Below, in pieces: positions 23,727 through 32,270 of a stretch of 64,000 nucleotides of DNA (position 1 is the stretch's first letter; every line of letters starts with the position of its first letter). The DNA comes from Candidatus Latescibacterota bacterium (GTDB lineage Bacteria; JAAXHH01). The stretch covers positions 1,871,045 through 1,935,044 of the forward strand of contig JAJEAN010000007.1 of assembly GCA_022822725.1 (NCBI GenBank). The letters are read 5' to 3'. Under the pieces are notes generated by a model. The model did not search any database, was not told where the DNA came from, and was given only the letters and a program-made list of their open reading frames with translations. Made by a program: the position numbers and the translations under genes.

Positions 23727-23951
23727 ATGCTGAAGAAAGTGCCTCCCTGCCCATCCTGCGGCGGACCGCTGTGTCATATCCGTGGTGCCCGGTACCGCTG
23801 CGATTCCTGCCGGGAAGACTACGGTTTATTCCAGAAACGCGCACCCTACGTCGGCACGCATTGCGTCCGGCTCCGCCTGCCGGCCCAGGTCAGACGGGCC
23901 GAGGAGGAGCAGTCGCCGGCCCAGGTCAGACGGGCCGAGGAGGAACCGTAG
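23727..23951 (+). CDS. Small zinc-ribbon protein with duplicated C-terminal tail
   Basis: About 74 residues from the ATG at 23727 (MLKKVPPCPSCGG). Two CxxC knuckles (CPSCGG and CDSCRE) around HIRGARYR form a zinc ribbon of the transcription-factor or primase type. The tail is a 12-residue tandem duplication (PAQVRRAEEEQS, then PAQVRRAEEEP). It ends 34 bases before the flippase-like gene on the same strand. Without the repeat it would be a roughly 50-residue microprotein. A role in nucleic-acid or protein binding is only an inference from the ribbon. Confidence 0.6.
   Translation: MLKKVPPCPSCGGPLCHIRGARYRCDSCREDYGLFQKRAPYVGTHCVRLRLPAQVRRAEEEQSPAQVRRAEEEP
23880..23951. repeat. 36-bp tandem duplication at 3' end of zinc-ribbon gene
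   Basis: Unit 1 at 23880-23915 and unit 2 at 23916-23951 share CCGGCCCAGGTCAGACGGGC and following bases. Only the last bases, containing the stop codon, differ. Confidence 0.85.
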
Positions 23952-23984
23952 CGGGAACCGGGCCAATCGCCACCCGCGTTCAAA

Positions 23985-25007
23985 ATGAATCTGCTCAAGA
24001 AGGTCTGGGGTTGGCTCAGATGGCTGATCGCTCTGGCCATCCTCGCCTACCTGTTCTATCTATACCGCGATCAATACGCCGATTTCATCCGCCGCGAAAT
24101 CGACTTTACCTTCCTGGGCATCGGTGTCGTGCTGGCCACGACGGCCACCATACTGGCCTTTTTCCGGTGGTACCTGCTGGCCAGGGGACAGAAGCTGGTG
24201 CTGAGGTTCCGCGAGGCCGTCCGCCTGGGTTTCGTCAGCAACCTGTTCAACTACCTGGCGCCTGGTACCGCGGGCGGCGACATCGTGCGGGCCGTGGGCA
24301 TCGCGCGGCGCCAGAAGTCGAGGCGGACCGTCGCAGCGGCCACGGTGCTGCTCGACCGGCTGATCGGCATGCTGGCGCTGTTGATCGTCGGATCGGCGGC
24401 CGCGCTGCTGAACCAGGACCTCTGGCATCACCGGGAGATCATGATCGCCGTCCTGGTCTTCTGGGGCGGTGCCTTGACCGGACTGATCTGCCTGGTGGTT
24501 TCCTTGCGTTTCCGTTTACTGAACTGGACCTTTTTTCAGCGGCTTACCCGCCTCAGGTTCGTCGGGCCGTTCTTCGCCGAACTGGCGGGCAGCCTGGCAC
24601 TCTACCAGACGCGGCGCAGCGCGTTGACCGAGGCCCTGCTCGTGGGTCTGGCGGGCCAGGTCTTCATGCTGTCAGCCTTCTATTGCTGCGCGATGGCGCT
24701 CCTGCCGGGACCGGCCGCGCCCGATTACCTGGCCCACCTGATGCTGATCCCCGCCGCCGAGATCATCGGTACCTTCGCGCCGGTGCCGGGCGGCGTCGGC
24801 GCGTTGGAAGGCGCGGTCATCTACATCTACCACCTCGTCAGCACGACCGCCGACGGTTCGGTCCCGGGTACGGTCGCCCAGGCCACGGGACTGGCCGCCG
24901 CCCTGACCTACCGGATCGTGCGGGTCACCGTCGCCGCGGTGGGCGCCGTGTATTACATGGTAACGGACAGAAGCTGGAAGGAAAGGCTGGGGATGGAGGA
25001 GGCCTGA
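23985..25007 (+). CDS. Lysylphosphatidylglycerol synthase TM-domain / flippase-like membrane protein (UPF0104)
   Basis: 340 residues with about eight membrane segments. The family pattern is present: AILAYLFYLYRD, then FFRWYLLARGQ, GFVSNLFNYLAPGTAGGDIVRA, the TVLLDRLIGMLALL helix and the re-entrant FAPVPGGVGALEGAV. This matches the N-terminal flippase domain of MprF and stand-alone YbhN/AglD-type proteins, which move or bind lipids in the cytoplasmic membrane. No catalytic transferase domain is attached. It follows the zinc-ribbon gene by 33 bases. The 3' end carries a repeat crossing the stop. Confidence 0.87.
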   Translation: MNLLKKVWGWLRWLIALAILAYLFYLYRDQYADFIRREIDFTFLGIGVVLATTATILAFFRWYLLARGQKLVLRFREAVRLGFVSNLFNYLAPGTAGGDIVRAVGIARRQKSRRTVAAATVLLDRLIGMLALLIVGSAAALLNQDLWHHREIMIAVLVFWGGALTGLICLVVSLRFRLLNWTFFQRLTRLRFVGPFFAELAGSLALYQTRRSALTEALLVGLAGQVFMLSAFYCCAMALLPGPAAPDYLAHLMLIPAAEIIGTFAPVPGGVGALEGAVIYIYHLVSTTADGSVPGTVAQATGLAAALTYRIVRVTVAAVGAVYYMVTDRSWKERLGMEEA

Positions 25008-25037
25008 CCGTACGGACGAGAAGACCTGACCGTACGG
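25003..25037. repeat. Short direct repeat across the flippase-like stop codon
   Basis: CCTGACCGTACGG occurs at 25003-25015 and again at 25025-25037 (period 22). The first copy contains the TGA stop at 25005-25007. Confidence 0.7.
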
Positions 25038-25151
25038 GCACGGAGAACGTGCCGGGTCTCCCCGGCGTATCCCCGCACCCGGTCAGGGCCGAACCCCGGG
25101 TACTCGATTCCCCGGTGTCCGGCGGTTTAAAGCAGGTTCAATGCAGGTTCT

Positions 25152-27962
25152 TCAAGAACAACCGCTCGTTGTTCCACACTCACGACACACGTAGCACGAA
25201 CCGTTGCGGGTCATCAGGCTGCCGCAGTCCGAGCAGGAGGGCGCGTCGGCCTGGGCTACATAGACCTCGTGCTCCTGGTTCTCCTGCGCGGTCATCGTCT
25301 GGTCCATGGCGTTCGAGTGCATGGTGGAATCCATGTCCTTGTCCGCCACGATCTCGGATTGGCTGTCCTCGGGAAGGAACTTCACCGCGAGCCAACGGAA
25401 GATGTAATCGGTGATGGACTTGGCCATGGGCACTTCTTTACTACCCGTCATGCCCGCCGGCTCGAACCGCATGTGGCTGAACTTTCGGATCAGGCTCTCC
25501 AGGGGCACGCCGTACTGCAGCGACACGGAGATGGCCGTGGCGAAGGCGTCCATCATGCCGGATACGGTGCTGCCTTCCTTGGACATCCTCAGGAAGATCT
25601 CGCCGGGCTGGCCGTCTTCGAAGAGACCGACGGTCAGGTAGCCCTCGTGGCCTGCGATGCTGAACTTGTGCGTGATCGCCTCGCGCTCGTCCGGCAACCG
25701 GCGGCGGATGGGCTGGACCTCGGCGGCTTCTTCATCCTCCGACGCCCTGGTACTGAGCGGCTGGGTGCGCTTCGATCCGTCGCGGTAGATGGCCAGGGCC
25801 TTGAGACCCAGTTCTCCGCCCTTCAAGTACACGTTCATCACATCTTCGACCGTGGCCTCATTGGGCAGGTTCACCGTCTTGGATATGGCGCCCGAGATGA
25901 AGGGCTGCGCCGCGGCCATCATCTTCACGTGGCCCATGTGGTGGATGGAACGGCTTCCGTTCTCGGTCCGGAACGCGCAGTCGAAGACCGGCAGGTGTTC
26001 CTGGAGCAGGTGGGGCGCGCCTTCGATGGTCCCGTGCTCGTCGATGTAATGGACGATCCGTTCGATCTGCGGCCTGGAGTAACCCAGCTTCTCCAGGGCG
26101 GAATACACGGTGCGGTTCACGATCTTCATCGTGCCGCCGCCCACCAGGCGCTTGTACTTGACCAGGGCGATGTCGGGCTCGATGCCCGTCGTGTCGCAGT
26201 CCATCATGAAGGCGATGGTCCCCGTTGGCGCGAGCACCGTGGCCTGGCTGTTCTTGTACCCGTGCGTCTTGCCATGGGAGAGGGCGTTGTCCCACGCCGT
26301 GCGCGCGGCGTCCAGCAGGTTCTTGTCCACCATCTCCGCCTGGATGTCGTCCACGGCGTCCCGGTGCTTCTGCATGACCCGCAGCATGGGCTCGCTGTTG
26401 AGGTCGTAGCCTTCGAAGGTGCCCAGGTGCTCGGCGAGTTCCGAAGACCGGTAGTATCCCTGGCCGGTCATCAGCGCCGTGATGGCGCCGGCAAAGGCGC
26501 GGCCCCCGTCGCTGTCGTAGGGCAGGCCCATGGCCATGAGCAGCGCGCCCAGGTTGGCGTAACCCAGGCCCAGCTGCCGGAAGGCCCGGGCGTTCTCCCC
26601 GATCTTCTCCGTGGGATAGCTCGCGTTGTCGACGATGATGTCCTGGGCCATGATCATGATGTTGACCGTGTGGATGAAACCCACGACGTCGAAGGTGCCT
26701 TCGTCGGTCAGGTACTTGAGCAGGTTGATCGAGGCCAGGTTGCACGCGCTGTTGTCCAGGTGCATGTACTCGGAACAGGGGTTGCTGGCGTTGATGCGGT
26801 CCGTGTTGGCGCAGGTGTGCCAGTCGTTGATGGTCGTATCGTACTGCATGCCCGGGTCGCCGCACTGCCACGCGGCTTCCGCGATCCAGGACATGACGTC
26901 TTTCGCCTTCAGGGTTTCCACCGGCTTCTTCGTGGTGATCGACTGCAGCGTCCATTCCCCGTCTTTTTCCACCGCGTCCAGGAAGTCCTCGGTCACGCGT
27001 ACGGAGTTGTTGGCGTTCTGGAACTGGATGGAACTCCACGCGTCGCCGTTCAGGGTCATGTCCCATCCGGCGTCGCCGAGGGCGTAGGCCTTGCGCTCCT
27101 CGTTGGCCTTGCACCAGATGAACTCCACCACGTCGGGATGGTCGATGTCCAGGACCACCATCTTGGCAGCCCGCCGGGTCTTGCCCCCCGATTTGATGGA
27201 CCCGGCCACCGAATCGGCCGCGCGCATGAAGGAGACCGGACCGGAGGCCTGGCCGCCCGAGGAAAGGATCTCCTTGGACGAGCGGATCCGGGACAGGTTC
27301 ACGCCGGCGCCCGAGCCGCCCTTGAAGATCATGCCCTCGACTTTGCACCACTCGAGAATGGATTCCATGGAGTCGTCGACCGACAGGATGAAGCACGCCG
27401 AGCACTGTGGCGTGTCCTCGACGCCCGCGTTGAACCATACCGGACTGTTGAACGTGGCCCGCTGGTGGAGAATGATCTGCTTCAATTCGTTCTGGAAGGC
27501 ATCGGCGTCCTCCTCCGAGGCGAAGTAACCCTGGGCGCGTCCCCAGCCCGCGATCGTGTCCGCCACGCGATCGATCATGTGCTTCACGCTGTTCTCGCGC
27601 TTCGGCGTGCCCAGCGGTCCGCGGAAGTACTTGGACACGACGACGTTGGTGGCCAGCTGTGACCAGTCGGCCGGGATCTCCACGTCTTTCTGCTCGAAGA
27701 CGACATCGCCCCCGTCTCCCGAGATGGAGGCCGTCCGCTTCTCCCATTCCACGCCGTCGTAGGGATCATGGCCGGGATTGCTGTATAGCCGTTCGACGGA
27801 AAGTCCGCCGGTTACGGCAGGCGCTTCGATGGGCGCGTCGGCCGTGGACGCGTCGACGGCGTTCGCGCCGTCATCGGACACGTCCGTGGTGGATTCCTCC
27901 GTTCCCTTCGTCACGAGACCGGGGTCATCCTTTATATTCAAACCGAGTCTTTCAGTAGCCAT
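25152..27962 (-). CDS. nrdJ: Adenosylcobalamin-dependent ribonucleotide reductase (class II)
   Basis: 936 residues. The first redox Cys lies in TPQCSACFILSVDDSMESI (residues 187-190), GGSGAGVNLSRIRS follows, and NPCSEYMHLDNSACNLASINLL carries the radical-site NxCxE motif. The C-terminus has a CxxC...CxxC ribbon (CSDCG, CRECG) and ends in a Cys-containing tail. This is the long vitamin-B12-dependent type with a TSCPD-like domain (about 770-870). It reduces ribonucleotides and needs no oxygen or partner subunit. A candidate NrdR box lies upstream, with nrdR immediately beyond it. Confidence 0.96.
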   Translation of the reverse strand: MATERLGLNIKDDPGLVTKGTEESTTDVSDDGANAVDASTADAPIEAPAVTGGLSVERLYSNPGHDPYDGVEWEKRTASISGDGGDVVFEQKDVEIPADWSQLATNVVVSKYFRGPLGTPKRENSVKHMIDRVADTIAGWGRAQGYFASEEDADAFQNELKQIILHQRATFNSPVWFNAGVEDTPQCSACFILSVDDSMESILEWCKVEGMIFKGGSGAGVNLSRIRSSKEILSSGGQASGPVSFMRAADSVAGSIKSGGKTRRAAKMVVLDIDHPDVVEFIWCKANEERKAYALGDAGWDMTLNGDAWSSIQFQNANNSVRVTEDFLDAVEKDGEWTLQSITTKKPVETLKAKDVMSWIAEAAWQCGDPGMQYDTTINDWHTCANTDRINASNPCSEYMHLDNSACNLASINLLKYLTDEGTFDVVGFIHTVNIMIMAQDIIVDNASYPTEKIGENARAFRQLGLGYANLGALLMAMGLPYDSDGGRAFAGAITALMTGQGYYRSSELAEHLGTFEGYDLNSEPMLRVMQKHRDAVDDIQAEMVDKNLLDAARTAWDNALSHGKTHGYKNSQATVLAPTGTIAFMMDCDTTGIEPDIALVKYKRLVGGGTMKIVNRTVYSALEKLGYSRPQIERIVHYIDEHGTIEGAPHLLQEHLPVFDCAFRTENGSRSIHHMGHVKMMAAAQPFISGAISKTVNLPNEATVEDVMNVYLKGGELGLKALAIYRDGSKRTQPLSTRASEDEEAAEVQPIRRRLPDEREAITHKFSIAGHEGYLTVGLFEDGQPGEIFLRMSKEGSTVSGMMDAFATAISVSLQYGVPLESLIRKFSHMRFEPAGMTGSKEVPMAKSITDYIFRWLAVKFLPEDSQSEIVADKDMDSTMHSNAMDQTMTAQENQEHEVYVAQADAPSCSDCGSLMTRNGSCYVCRECGTTSGCS

Positions 27963-28006
27963 ACACGCCCCCTCAAATCACTTGTCACAATTTGTAACGT
28001 CGAACC

Positions 28007-28022
28007 AATGTGTATATTGTGT
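28007..28022 (-). promoter_or_regulatory. Candidate NrdR box upstream of nrdJ
   Basis: The minus-strand ACACAATATACACATT matches the NrdR consensus (ACACWATATATWGTGT) at about 12 of 16 positions, perfectly over the first ten. It overlaps a TTGACA that could be the nrdJ -35. No convincing second box was seen at the usual spacing. Confidence 0.5.
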
Positions 28023-28025
28023 CAA

Positions 28026-28059
28026 CAAAAATACCTGGTCCTTAAAACGAAGACCAGGT
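28026..28059 (-). terminator. Rho-independent terminator of nrdR
   Basis: The minus-strand stem ACCTGGTC (28059-28052) pairs perfectly with GACCAGGT (28040-28033). It is followed by ATTTTTG. The terminator separates nrdR from nrdJ, implying independent transcription. Confidence 0.75.
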
Positions 28060-28074
28060 ACCCAATTACCTGAA

Positions 28075-28566
28075 TCAGCCCTGGTCGGGCTGGTCCTTGA
28101 CGACCGCAGCCAACTCCTGCTTCTCCAGCTGTTCGAGTTCTTCCGCGAACTCGCTCCTGTCCTTGAAATCCCGGTAGACCGAGGCGAAACGCACGTAGGC
28201 CACTTCATCGATCTTGCGCAGTTCCCGGATGATGAATTCGCCGATCCTGTCGGAGGGGATCTCGCGTTCGTTGAGGTTGCTCACGTAGTACACCACCCGG
28301 TCCACGAGTTCGTGCAACTGGTCCGCGGAAATCATCCGTTTCGTGCAGGCCAGCTTCAGACCGTGCATGATCTTTCCGCGGTCGAATACCTCCCGTCGGC
28401 CGTCGGATTTCACCACCATCAGTTCTTCTTCTTCGATGGCTTCGTAGGTCGTAAATCGCTTGGCGCAGGAAAGGCACTCGCGGCGTCGGCGGATGGTTCT
28501 TCCACTCTGGATGGTGCGGGAATCTACAACGTGGCTGTTCAACATGCCACACGCCGGACATCGCAT
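28075..28566 (-). CDS. nrdR: Transcriptional repressor NrdR
   Basis: 163 residues. The zinc ribbon has CPACG (residues 3-7) and CLSCAKRF (about 32-39), with RTIRRRRECLSC between. An ATP-cone domain follows (VVKSDGRREVFDRGKIMHGLKLAC) and the tail is acidic. NrdR senses ATP/dATP and represses ribonucleotide reductase genes. Its position just upstream of nrdJ and the NrdR box at 28007-28022 make nrdJ the expected target. Confidence 0.96.
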   Translation of the reverse strand: MRCPACGMLNSHVVDSRTIQSGRTIRRRRECLSCAKRFTTYEAIEEEELMVVKSDGRREVFDRGKIMHGLKLACTKRMISADQLHELVDRVVYYVSNLNEREIPSDRIGEFIIRELRKIDEVAYVRFASVYRDFKDRSEFAEELEQLEKQELAAVVKDQPDQG

Positions 28567-28760
28567 CGCGGCGGCCCTCCACCTGACCTAATTTGTTGAG
28601 ATTTATTGATTAAGAATCACAACTGGTAGTGGTGTTACAAGACGTAACAGACAAGATATTGTATTGATTGCGATGTGGCAAGTAACTTTTGAAACTTTTT
28701 TGTTTTATGCGCAGGTGACCGTCGTGACTACGTAAAAGATGATTATCGAGACCAAATAAA

Positions 28761-28793
28761 AACGCCCCTCGGCAGGTGATGCGGAGGGGCGTT
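28761..28793 (-). terminator. Rho-independent terminator of the outer-membrane protein gene
   Basis: A perfect 10-bp stem AACGCCCCTC (28761-28770) / GAGGGGCGTT (28784-28793), 13-base loop. On the minus strand it is followed by TTTATTT. It lies about 60 bases after the stop of the barrel protein. The rest of 28567-28852 holds no gene that I can see. Confidence 0.85.
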
Positions 28794-28852
28794 TACCAAC
28801 AACGGTTTTACAATGTCTTAAGCCGTAATGGCCGTAATCTCAGTTCATGAAT

Positions 28853-29428
28853 CTAGAGACTAAACACGATAGATGCGGTGATCGGCATCCATTTTGTGGC
28901 CTCGCCTTCCGTCGCTGCGTGACTGTATCGCGCATCAACAGCGATGCCGATAGACGGATTTATGGGAATATGAACACCGCCACCTACGGTAAAGCTGAAA
29001 ACTGTTTCCGTATCACTGATACTGATAGTTTCGCCAAGGAGGGAGCCAGAAACCTTCCCCTCCCCTCGCGTCAACCCTATACCTCCCTGCCCATACACAC
29101 TTATGGGGGTAGTAGAGGAACGTAGCATTACTCCGAGATTCGCACCGGCGAGTTTTACATCTGCACTCACACCCTGGGGTAACTCGCTATCGTCCGGGCT
29201 ATACTTGCTATAGTGACCTTCTAGTACAGCATGCAAGTTCCGATAAACTGGCACTGACACTCCGCCGCGAATCGCCGGCCCATTATTTATACCCTCGGCG
29301 TCTATGGGAATACCAAGTCCGCCTCCTACTATAAACGACGGCGAAATCTCCTGGGCATGAATGGTGTCATGGGTAGAAATCGACACCAGTACAAACCCGG
29401 CCAGCAAGGTTATCGCTAACCGTCTCAT
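28853..29428 (-). CDS. Small outer-membrane beta-barrel protein
   Basis: 191 residues with a signal peptide (MRRLAITLLAGFVLVSISTHDTIHA). The mature part alternates polar and hydrophobic residues, with Gly-rich turns: SFIVGGGLGIPID, AIRGGVSVPVYRNLHAVLEGHYSKYS, ISVYGQGGIGLTRGEG and FTVGGGVHIPINPSIGIAVDARY. It ends in hydrophobic-aromatic ASIVFSL, the usual C-terminal barrel signal. This looks like an OmpA/OmpW-type eight-stranded barrel. It has its own strong terminator and appears to be monocistronic. Confidence 0.78.
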   Translation of the reverse strand: MRRLAITLLAGFVLVSISTHDTIHAQEISPSFIVGGGLGIPIDAEGINNGPAIRGGVSVPVYRNLHAVLEGHYSKYSPDDSELPQGVSADVKLAGANLGVMLRSSTTPISVYGQGGIGLTRGEGKVSGSLLGETISISDTETVFSFTVGGGVHIPINPSIGIAVDARYSHAATEGEATKWMPITASIVFSL

Positions 29429-29598
29429 AAGGCTGCTCCTGGGTTGAAGAGGATAATGAAAGGTGTGGTGAGTGGGTTTTTACCAATTCATGAATTATCT
29501 ATCCTGAACTAACCAATAAATGTCAACGGTATTTCCCGGGAAACCAAGCCAGGCATCTTGAAACCGATGCAGGCAAAACGCCCGTGTTTTTCTCGAGG

Positions 29599-32043
29599 CT
29601 ACTCGGTCCGCAGGGAATCGATGGGGTTCGCGGTGGCTGCCCGGACGGCCTGGTAGCTCACCGTCAGCAGGGCGATCGCCATGGCGAGCAGGCCGGCCGC
29701 GAGGAAAGTGGTCCAGCCCAGGTCGACGCGGTAGGCGAAGTTGTCCAGCCAGCTGGCCATTACAAAGTAGGCGGCGGGCCAGGCGAAGAGGTTGGCCACG
29801 ATCACGAGGCGGACGAACTCGTTGGACAGGAGGCGGAACAGGTTTGGGATCGTCGCGCCCAGGACCTTGCGGACGCCGATCTCCTTCGTGCGCCGTTCCG
29901 CGGTGAAGGAGGACAGGCCGACGAGACCCAGGCAGGCGATGAGGACAGCCAGCGCGGCGAAGCTGACGAACACCCTGCCGAACCGTTGCTCGGCGTCATA
30001 GAGGCGGGCGAAGTTGTCCTCCACGAAAAAGGACTCGAAGGCGAAAGCCGGGTTTACTTCGCGCCATACATCCTCGAGCATTTCAAGACCCTCGGACAGA
30101 TGGCCCGGTGCGATCTTGACGACGATATGCCCGCCCTGTTCGTCGGGGAACAGGACCAGTGGACCGATGGGCTGATGCATGGACGTGTAGTGAAAGTCCT
30201 TCATCACGCCGACGATCCTGCGCAGTTCCGTTTCCTCCTCGTCGAATCCCTGGCGCAATTCGCGCACCCAGTGCACTTCCTTGCCCAGCGCATCTTCCGG
30301 AGAGCCGAATCCCAGCCGCGTCACGGCCGCCTCATTCAACACGACCCCGCCGCCCGTCGTCCCCCAGCCCCAGTCGCTTTGAAACGCCGGGTCGAAATAC
30401 CTTCCCGTGATCAGCTCTATGCCAAGCGTCTCCAGGAAATCCTCGTCCGTCCAGGCCGCGTTCAGATCGATCTTCTCGTACGCGGCATCTCCCAGCCGCT
30501 GCAACGTGATCGGTATCACGGCGTACTTGTGACCGGGAAGGATGTAGGTGGCGGTCGCGCTGGTCACGTGGGGACTTGCCGCCACGCGCTGCTTGTATGT
30601 CCTGGCCGTCTCCTGGACCGGATCGAAGGTCAGGGGTACCGCGACGACCTGGTCGGTGTTCAGGCCCATGTTCCTGGCCTGGATGAAACTCAACTGGCTG
30701 TAGACCACCCCGGTGCAGATGATCAGCGCGATGGAGATCACGAACTGGCCGACCACCAGGACCCTGCGCAGTCCCGCGGTGCCCGAACCCGCGGCGAGCG
30801 TTCCCTTGAGCGTTTCGATCGGCGCGAGGCCGGACAGGTAGAGCGCGGGGTAGCTGCCGGATGCAAAGCCGACTACGCCGCCGATGGCCACGACGGCCGC
30901 GAGGGCAAACCCCACGGTTCCCGCGTCCAGCGACATGGTCTTGCCCGTAAGCAGGTTGAACCAGGGCAGGCTCACCCACGCGAGGATCAGGGCAAGGCAC
31001 ACGGCCATTCCGCTCATGATCAGCGACTCGAGCAGGAACTGCCGTATCATCTGGGTACGGGCCGCGCCGAACACTTTTCGCAGGCCGATCTCCCTGGCCC
31101 GGCCGGCGGACCGCGCGGTCGCCAGGTTCATGAAGTTGATGCAGGCGATGACGATGATGAACACCGCGATGGCGGAGAAGAGATAGATGTACCGAATATC
31201 GCTGTTGGGCGTCAGCTCCCGTTCCAGCCGCGAATGCAGATGGATGTCCGTCACCGGTTGCAGCCTGAAGGTCAAGGATGCTTCGTCGCTCGTGTATCGG
31301 CTCCCCAGGTGTTTCTGCACGAAGGCGGGCAGCTTGGCTTCCAGTTCGGCCGGATCGCTGCCCTCCCGGAGCACGATGTAGCTGTACGCCGTCCGCCAGC
31401 CCCATTCATCGACCTTCTTTTCGGAGTAGGCTTCCTGGATCCTGAACGACGCGAGGATATCGAATCCCAGGTGAGTATTGGCGGGCAGGTCCGGCATGAT
31501 CCCCGTCACCTCGAGGTGGAAGGTCCCTTCGGCGTCCAGGATCTTGCCCATGGGGTTTTCATCGCCGAAGTACTTCCTGGCGATGGATTCGGACAGCACG
31601 ATCTTGTCGTTCCCGGTCAGCGCCGTCTCCGGGTTGCCGGTGAGCAGGGGGACGTTGAAGATGTCGAAGACGGTCGTATCGGCCAGGTAGAAGTTCCGTT
31701 CGTAGAACCCCTTGTCGCCGTACTTCACCATCCAGGCGTTACCGGGCGGGACGAGCCGGACCATGTCCTCGATCTCGGGGAAGTCCTCGCGCATGTACCA
31801 TACCGTGGGGACCAGGACTTCCGCGAGGCGGACGACGTCCCCGCCCTGCCGCTCTTCCGTGGTGATGCGGTAAATGCGGTCGGCGCGGTCGAAGTACCGG
31901 TCGTAGCTCAACTCGTCGCGGATAAAGAGCAGTATGAGGAGACAGCACGCGATCCCGAGCGCCAGGCTCATCACGTTGATGAGCGAATAGCCCTTCTGGC
32001 GGTTCAGATGGCGGATGGCTATGGTGAAGTAGTTTCGGAGCAT
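29599..32043 (-). CDS. ABC transporter permease, MacB/FtsX family (two permease units)
   Basis: 814 residues. It starts MLRNYFTIAIRHLNRQKGYSLINVMSLALGIA, followed by a periplasmic MacB_PCD domain (about 55-270). FtsX unit 1 has VIACINFMNLATARSAGRAREIGLRKVFGA. Unit 2 is C-terminal (VLIACLGLVGLSSFTAERRTKEIGVRKVLGA), separated by a second periplasmic domain. This duplicated architecture is common in Bacteroidota-like permeases that export lipoproteins, peptides or drugs by mechanotransmission. The ATPase partner is not adjacent. Confidence 0.92.
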   Translation of the reverse strand: MLRNYFTIAIRHLNRQKGYSLINVMSLALGIACCLLILLFIRDELSYDRYFDRADRIYRITTEERQGGDVVRLAEVLVPTVWYMREDFPEIEDMVRLVPPGNAWMVKYGDKGFYERNFYLADTTVFDIFNVPLLTGNPETALTGNDKIVLSESIARKYFGDENPMGKILDAEGTFHLEVTGIMPDLPANTHLGFDILASFRIQEAYSEKKVDEWGWRTAYSYIVLREGSDPAELEAKLPAFVQKHLGSRYTSDEASLTFRLQPVTDIHLHSRLERELTPNSDIRYIYLFSAIAVFIIVIACINFMNLATARSAGRAREIGLRKVFGAARTQMIRQFLLESLIMSGMAVCLALILAWVSLPWFNLLTGKTMSLDAGTVGFALAAVVAIGGVVGFASGSYPALYLSGLAPIETLKGTLAAGSGTAGLRRVLVVGQFVISIALIICTGVVYSQLSFIQARNMGLNTDQVVAVPLTFDPVQETARTYKQRVAASPHVTSATATYILPGHKYAVIPITLQRLGDAAYEKIDLNAAWTDEDFLETLGIELITGRYFDPAFQSDWGWGTTGGGVVLNEAAVTRLGFGSPEDALGKEVHWVRELRQGFDEEETELRRIVGVMKDFHYTSMHQPIGPLVLFPDEQGGHIVVKIAPGHLSEGLEMLEDVWREVNPAFAFESFFVEDNFARLYDAEQRFGRVFVSFAALAVLIACLGLVGLSSFTAERRTKEIGVRKVLGATIPNLFRLLSNEFVRLVIVANLFAWPAAYFVMASWLDNFAYRVDLGWTTFLAAGLLAMAIALLTVSYQAVRAATANPIDSLRTE

Positions 32044-32270
32044 GGGAAGTCAAGGTCCGGTTTTGAGCGCAGGGAGACCGTCGCGAGCAATGTCTCGCAT
32101 TACCCTTTATTCCCCTTTTGGGATGCATCTAAACCTAATTCCCTTAACCCCGGTGGGGATCCTGCTGTATTATAATGATGAAACCTTAATACTTCACGTT
32201 TCTTTGCCCGGCGCGGATATAAAATCGCACCAGGGCGCACGCATCTTCGCACCCCGGCGGACGCTAACCC

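Noticed and set aside
25269-27662. 797-codon frame opposite nrdJ
   Set aside because: nrdJ catalytic motifs are certain; the opposite frame is His/Arg/Gly/Val shadow sequence.
32130-32270. Strong promoter (TATTATAAT) for rarA
   Set aside because: A good -10 is visible near 32170 but no matching -35 at 16-18 bases on either strand, so no promoter was called.
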